Source: Bubalus kerabau | Lineage: Eukaryota > Chordata > Mammalia > Artiodactyla > Bovidae | Direction of reading: 5' to 3' | Length of the DNA: 64,000 nucleotides | Assembly: GCF_029407905.1 (NCBI RefSeq) | Contig: NC_073643.1 | Location: 30,532,001 to 30,596,000 of the forward strand | Shown: one piece after another, positions 60,261 to 64,000 of the stretch | Position numbering within the stretch: the stretch's first letter is position 1 | How the letters are laid out: each line of letters begins with the position of its first letter | Notes under the pieces: model-generated | Seen by the model: only the letters and a program-made list of their open reading frames with translations | What the model was told of the DNA's origin: nothing | The model's database searches: none | Position numbers and translations under genes: made by a program

Positions 60261-61867
60261 ACTGTCATCAGTTCAGTTCAGTTCAGTCACTCAGTCATGT
60301 CTGACTCTTTGCGACCCCATAAAGTGCAGCATGCCAGGCCTCCCTGTCCATCACCATCTGCCGGAGTTCACGCAAACTTGCATCCATCGAGTCGGTGATG
60401 CCATCCAGCAATCTCATCCTCTGTCGTCCCCTTCTCCTCCTGCCCCCAATCCCTCCCAGCATCAGAGTCTTTTCCAATGAGTCAACTCTTCACATGAGGT
60501 GGCCAAAGTACTGGAGTTTCAGCTTTAGCATCATTCCCTCCAAAGAAATCCCAGGGCTGATCTCCTTCAGAATGGACTGGTTGGATCTCCTTGCAGTCCA
60601 AGGGACTCTCAAGAGTCTTCTCCAACACCCTCCAACACCACAGTTCAAAAGCATCAATTCTTCGGCGCTCAGCTTCTTCACAGTCCAACTCTCACATCCA
60701 TACATGACCACTGGAAAAACCATAGCCTTGACTAGACGGACCTTTGCTGGCAAAGTAATGTCTCTGCTTTTCAATATGCTGTCTAGGTTGGTCATAACTT
60801 TCCTTCCAAGGAGTAAGAGTCTTTTAATTTCATGGCTGCAGTCACCATCTGCAGTGATTTTGGAGCCCCCCAAAATAAAGTCTGACACTGTTTCCACTGT
60901 TTCCCCATCTATTTTCCATGAAGTGATGGGACCAGATGCCATGATCTTCGTTTTCTGAATGTTGAGCTTTAAGCCAACTTTTTCACTCTCCTCTTTCACT
61001 TTCATCAAGAGGCTTTTGAGTTCCTCCTCACTTTCTGCCATAAAGGTGGTGTCATCTGCATATCTGAGGTTATTGATACTTCTCCCGGCAATCTTGATTC
61101 CAGCCCAGCGTTTCTCATGATGTACTCTGCATGTAAGTTAAATGAGCAGGATGACAATATACAGCCTTGATGTACTCCTTTTCCTATTTGGAACCAGTCT
61201 GTTGTTCCATGTCCAGTTCTAACTGTTGCTTCCTGACCTGCATACAGGTTTCTCAAGAGGCAGGTCCGGTGGTCTGGTATTCCCATCTCTTTCAGAATTT
61301 TCCACAGTTGATTGTGATCCACACAGTCAAAGGCTTTGGCATAGTCAATAAAGCAGAAATAGATGTTTTTCTGGAACTCTCTTGCTTTTTCCATGATCCA
61401 GCGGGTGTTGGGAATTTGATCTCTGGTTCCTCTGCCTTTTCTAATTTCCAGCTTGAACATCTGGAAGTTCACCGTTCATGTATTGCTGAAGTCTGGCTTG
61501 GAGAATTTTGAGCATTACTTTACTAGTGTGCGAGATGAGTGTAATTGTGCAGTAGTTTGAGCATTCCTTGGCATTGCCTTTCTTTGGGATTGGAATGAAA
61601 ACTGACCTTTTCCAGTGCTGTGGCCACTGCTGAGTTTTCCAAATTTGCTGGCGTATTGAGTGCAGCACTTTCACAGCATCATCTTTTAGTATTTGAAATA
61701 GCTCAACTGGAATTCCATCACCTCCACTAGCTTTGTTCGTAGTGATGCTTCCTAAGGCCCACTTGACTTCACGTTCCAGGATGTCTGGCTGTAGGTGAGT
61801 GATCACACCATCATGATTATCTGGGTCGTGAAGCTCTTTTTTGTACAGTTCTTCTGTGTACTGTCAT
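60261..61867 (-). mobile_element. BovB LINE, minus strand, with 8-bp TSD
   Basis: The element occupies about 60269-61859. On its own strand it starts within the RT linker and ends in repeated AACTG units. The flanking repeat actgtcat occurs at 60261-60268 and 61860-61867, so this is an independent insertion. RT pieces are visible in several frames: LEREVKWALGSITTNKASGG (121 codons, 61806-61441), FCFIDYAKAFDCVDHNQLWK and KGVHQGCILSSC (155 codons, 61472-61005), and KTLMLGGIGGRRRRGRQRMR near the end. Frameshifts at about 61444, 61107 and in the 60.6-60.9 kb region make it non-functional. Confidence 0.92.
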
Positions 61868-62469
61868 ATGCCTTCTTAAAACCCAGGCACAGTCTTTGCC
61901 CAGGGCTCCTAGGCTCAGGCCACTCCGAGGGATGGCATCTGTTTTCGTGAATTGACACCAACTCCTGAGGATACCACTTTATCTCCTAATGCCCCACAGT
62001 TCATGGATTTTGAGTTCACTGTCTGTGATTTCACCACTTTTCTTCTTCACGTTCTGAAAGTTATGCAAGATGCATTTCCCTCTTTCCTGTCTTCTCTGGG
62101 GCTATTGAGAGCTAAAAACATTGTTGATTCCTTTTCAGGTTTTTTCTATGATCAGCAAAATGCCTTTTCTGTTAGTATTAATCTATGTGAGTTTTTGCCT
62201 TCCATAATGATATTTATAATTTTATAGTATTTCCTAAGCATTTTTCTTTTTTCCTCATTATTTTCATTTTATAGGACAGTTAGCCCTTGGTCAAACTGAC
62301 AGAAAAGCAAATTGCTTTGTCTTGGAACTTCTGAAATATATTTTGGCTCAAACCAAGCCCTGATCACTCTGTCCTCTTAAACCACTGTCTGCAAAGTGAA
62401 ATCCTGCTTTTGATTTGAAAAGGTTGTGGTCAGAAAGATTTCCCTTCCCATTAGATATATAAAGAGGCC

Positions 62470-62610
62470 ATTGAGTATCGTCGTTAAGAGTATGGGAGCC
62501 AGTTGGCTGGGTTCAGATCTGGGTAGCCTAGACAAGTCATTTAACCTTTCTGTGCCTCAGCTATCCATAAAATAGGTAAAATTAAGAAAGTGGATGAGCT
62601 GACACATTCA
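62470..62610 (+). repeat. MIR SINE, plus strand
   Basis: The blocks gttaagagtatgggagccag, ctgggttcagatctgggtag, caagtcatttaacctttctg and tgcctcagctatcc follow the MIR head and core. Confidence 0.7.
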
Positions 62611-62740
62611 ATATGTTTAGAGAATGTTAGCAAAAAATAAGTAGTCAATAGTTTGCAAACAAGAAAGTTCCTCCATTGATGCAATGCTTGCTTAAGAATG
62701 GTATTGGTTGAATCAGGCTATTAGTCCATGATAATAAGAG

Positions 62741-62925
62741 CTTACTGTCGCTCAGCTGGTAAAGAACCTTCCTGCAATGCAGGAGACCTGGGTTCAATCC
62801 CTGGGTTAGCAAGATCCCCTGGAGAAGGGAAAGGCTACCCACTCCAGTATTCTGGCCTGGAGAATTCCATGGCCTGTATAGTCCATGTGGTTGCAAAGAG
62901 TTGGACAAGACTGAGGGACTTTCAC
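62741..62925 (+). mobile_element. Bov-tA SINE, plus strand
   Basis: tRNA-like head (ctcagctggtaaagaacctt, box-B-like gggttcaatccctggg) followed by a Bov-A unit ending ttggacaagactgaggga. Confidence 0.88.
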
Positions 62926-63046
62926 TACTGCATGCCAGGCATTGTGCTAAGTGCTTTATATCTATTTATGTATTTTTTTTAATCATCTCTCTTTTTTTTT
63001 TAAGGAGTTTTCATCATGTCACTTTTTTTTTTTTAATGTGACTGTC

Positions 63047-64000
63047 TTTTTTTTTTTTTTTTTAAGGAGGCTAATTACTTTACAATATTATATTGGTTTT
63101 GCCATACATCAACATGAATCCGCTACGGGTGTACACATGTTCCCCATCCTGAACCCCCTCCCACCTCCCTCCCCATACCATCCCTCTGGGTCATCCCAGT
63201 GCACCAGCCCCAAGCATTCTGTATCCTGCATCAAACCTGGACTGGCGATTCATTTCTTATATGATATTATACATGTTTCAGTGCCATTCTCCCAAATCAT
63301 CCCACCCTCTCCCTCTCCCACAGAGTCCAAAAGACTGTTCTATACATCTGTGTCTCTTTTGCTGTCTCGCATACAGGGTTATTGTTACCATCTTTCTAAA
63401 TTCCATATATATGCATTAGTATACTGTATTGGTATTTTTCTTTCTGGCTTACTTCACTCTGTACAATTGGCTCCAGTTTCATCCACCTCATTAGAACTGA
63501 TTCAAATGTATTCTTTTTAATGGCTGAGTAATACTCCATCATGTATATGTACCACAGCTTTCTTATCCATTCATCTGCTGATGGACGTCTAGGTTGCTTC
63601 CATGTCCTGGCTATTATAAACAGTGCTGCGATGAACATCGGGGTATACATGTCTCTTTCAATTCTGGTTTCCTTGGTGTGTATGCCCATTAGTGTGATTG
63701 CTGGGTCATAAGGCAGTTCTATTTCCAGTTTTTTAAGGAATCTCCACACTTTTCTCCATAGTGGCTGTACTAGTTTGCATTCCCACCAACAGTGTAAGAG
63801 GGTTCCCTTTTCTCCACACCCTCTCCAGCATTTATTGCTTGTAGACTTTTGGATCGCAGCCATTCTGACTGGCGTGAAATGGTACCTCATAGTGGTTTTG
63901 ATTTGCATTTCTCTGATAATGAGTGATGTTGAGCGTCTTTTCATGTGTTTGTTAGCCATCTGTATGACTTCTTTGGAGAAATGTCTATTTAGTTCTTTGG
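63047..64000 (-). mobile_element. L1 LINE 3' end (ruminant type), continues past window
   Basis: On the minus strand the element ends with its poly-A at 63063-63047. The 3' UTR (to about 63395) includes the cagtgcaccagccccaagc-type block shared with 22536-22735. The preserved ORF2 end follows to the right. The 5' part and its target-site duplication lie beyond 64000. Confidence 0.93.
63396..64000 (-). CDS. L1 ORF2 C-terminal fragment, open to window edge
   Basis: The frame is open from the window edge (KELNRHFSKEVIQMANKHMK) to a stop at 63396. It contains the L1 ORF2 C-terminal Cys-rich region (CWRGCGEKGTLLHCWWECKL), the PLWRKVWRFLKKLEIELPYDP motif and WIRKLWYIYMMEYYSAIKKN. There is no stop or frameshift in about 200 codons, unlike every BovB and old L1 piece here, so the insertion is comparatively young. 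ORF2 provides endonuclease and reverse transcriptase for retrotransposition; those domains would lie outside the window, so activity cannot be judged. Confidence 0.9.
   Translation of the reverse strand, partial: KELNRHFSKEVIQMANKHMKRRSTSLIIREMQIKTTMRYHFTPVRMAAIQKSTSNKCWRGCGEKGTLLHCWWECKLVQPLWRKVWRFLKKLEIELPYDPAITLMGIHTKETRIERDMYTPMFIAALFIIARTWKQPRRPSADEWIRKLWYIYMMEYYSAIKKNTFESVLMRWMKLEPIVQSEVSQKEKYQYSILMHIYGI

Larger units (their letters stand above)
43213..64000 (+). other. SHQ1: SHQ1 downstream intron (5' part), or flank if the gene ends differently
   Basis: Because the exon ending at 43212 leaves the frame open with a strong donor, the rest of the window is inferred to be one intron at least 20.8 kb long. 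It holds a Bov-A2 at 43.7 kb, a GC-rich island at 47.0-48.1 kb, old repeats to 51.3 kb, and the L1/BovB cluster from 54.6 kb to the end. At 44020-46990, 51270-53050, 53360-54630, 59200-60250 and 61870-62470 I recognise nothing beyond AT-rich intron. Confidence 0.7.

Noticed and set aside
60395..60958. 187-codon plus-strand open frame near the second BovB
   Set aside because: It is the antisense shadow of the minus-strand BovB C-terminal region; the same type of shadow occurs opposite other BovB copies (for example 7101-7475).
62951..63520. 189-codon plus-strand frame at the right end
   Set aside because: It is antisense to the L1 3' UTR and ORF2 end, and its N-terminus is translated from T runs.
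43213..64000. The next SHQ1 exon
   Set aside because: I looked for an acceptor followed by G and a Lys-rich segment continuing the WIQKAK frame but found none I could support; it is probably beyond the window.

Overview
This is nuclear DNA from a ruminant, most likely a bovid. The evidence is the repeat content: tRNA-derived Bov-tA and dimeric Bov-A2 SINEs, BovB (RTE-type) LINEs, CHR-type cetartiodactyl tRNA SINEs and a ruminant-type L1 tail. Beneath them lie older mammalian L1, L2 and MIR remnants. I cannot tell cattle, sheep, goat or bison apart from the sequence alone.

The only host gene I can support is SHQ1, on the + strand. It encodes the chaperone that holds dyskerin (NAP57) during H/ACA ribonucleoprotein assembly. 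Six consecutive internal coding exons are present: 1689-1801, 10236-10363, 19887-20041, 22384-22437, 24853-24976 and 43092-43212. All splice sites are GT/AG, the phases agree and no stop interrupts the joined 695 nt. They encode most of the helical Shq1-specific domain. The N-terminal CS-like domain lies upstream of the window, and I found no exon for the acidic C-terminus, so the last 20.8 kb reads as one long intron.

The rest is intronic and repeat-rich. 1-10 kb: BovB pieces, Bov-A2/Bov-tA SINEs and an L2 split by a BovB. 10-20 kb: Bov-tA insertions, a possible minus-strand processed pseudogene (13.25-14.29 kb) and L1 remnants. 20-25 kb: four closely spaced exons, a CHR SINE, an L1 tail and a curious part-direct, part-inverted duplication. 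25-43 kb: sparse old repeats, several Bov-tA, and a BovB carrying a nested Bov-A2. 43-53 kb: mostly unrecognised or old sequence, with a GC-rich promoter-like or LTR-like island at 47.0-48.1 kb. 53-64 kb: an old antisense L1 split by a BovB with a 567-codon reverse-transcriptase frame, a second BovB in opposite orientation, and the 3' end of a well-preserved L1 running off the right edge.

I see no undescribed multi-gene system. The strongest unexpected signals are an apparent gene-conversion tract between the two inverted BovB copies, the tandem CCAAT/GC-box island at 47.1 kb, and a 54-nt frame-preserving SHQ1 exon with weak-looking splice sites.
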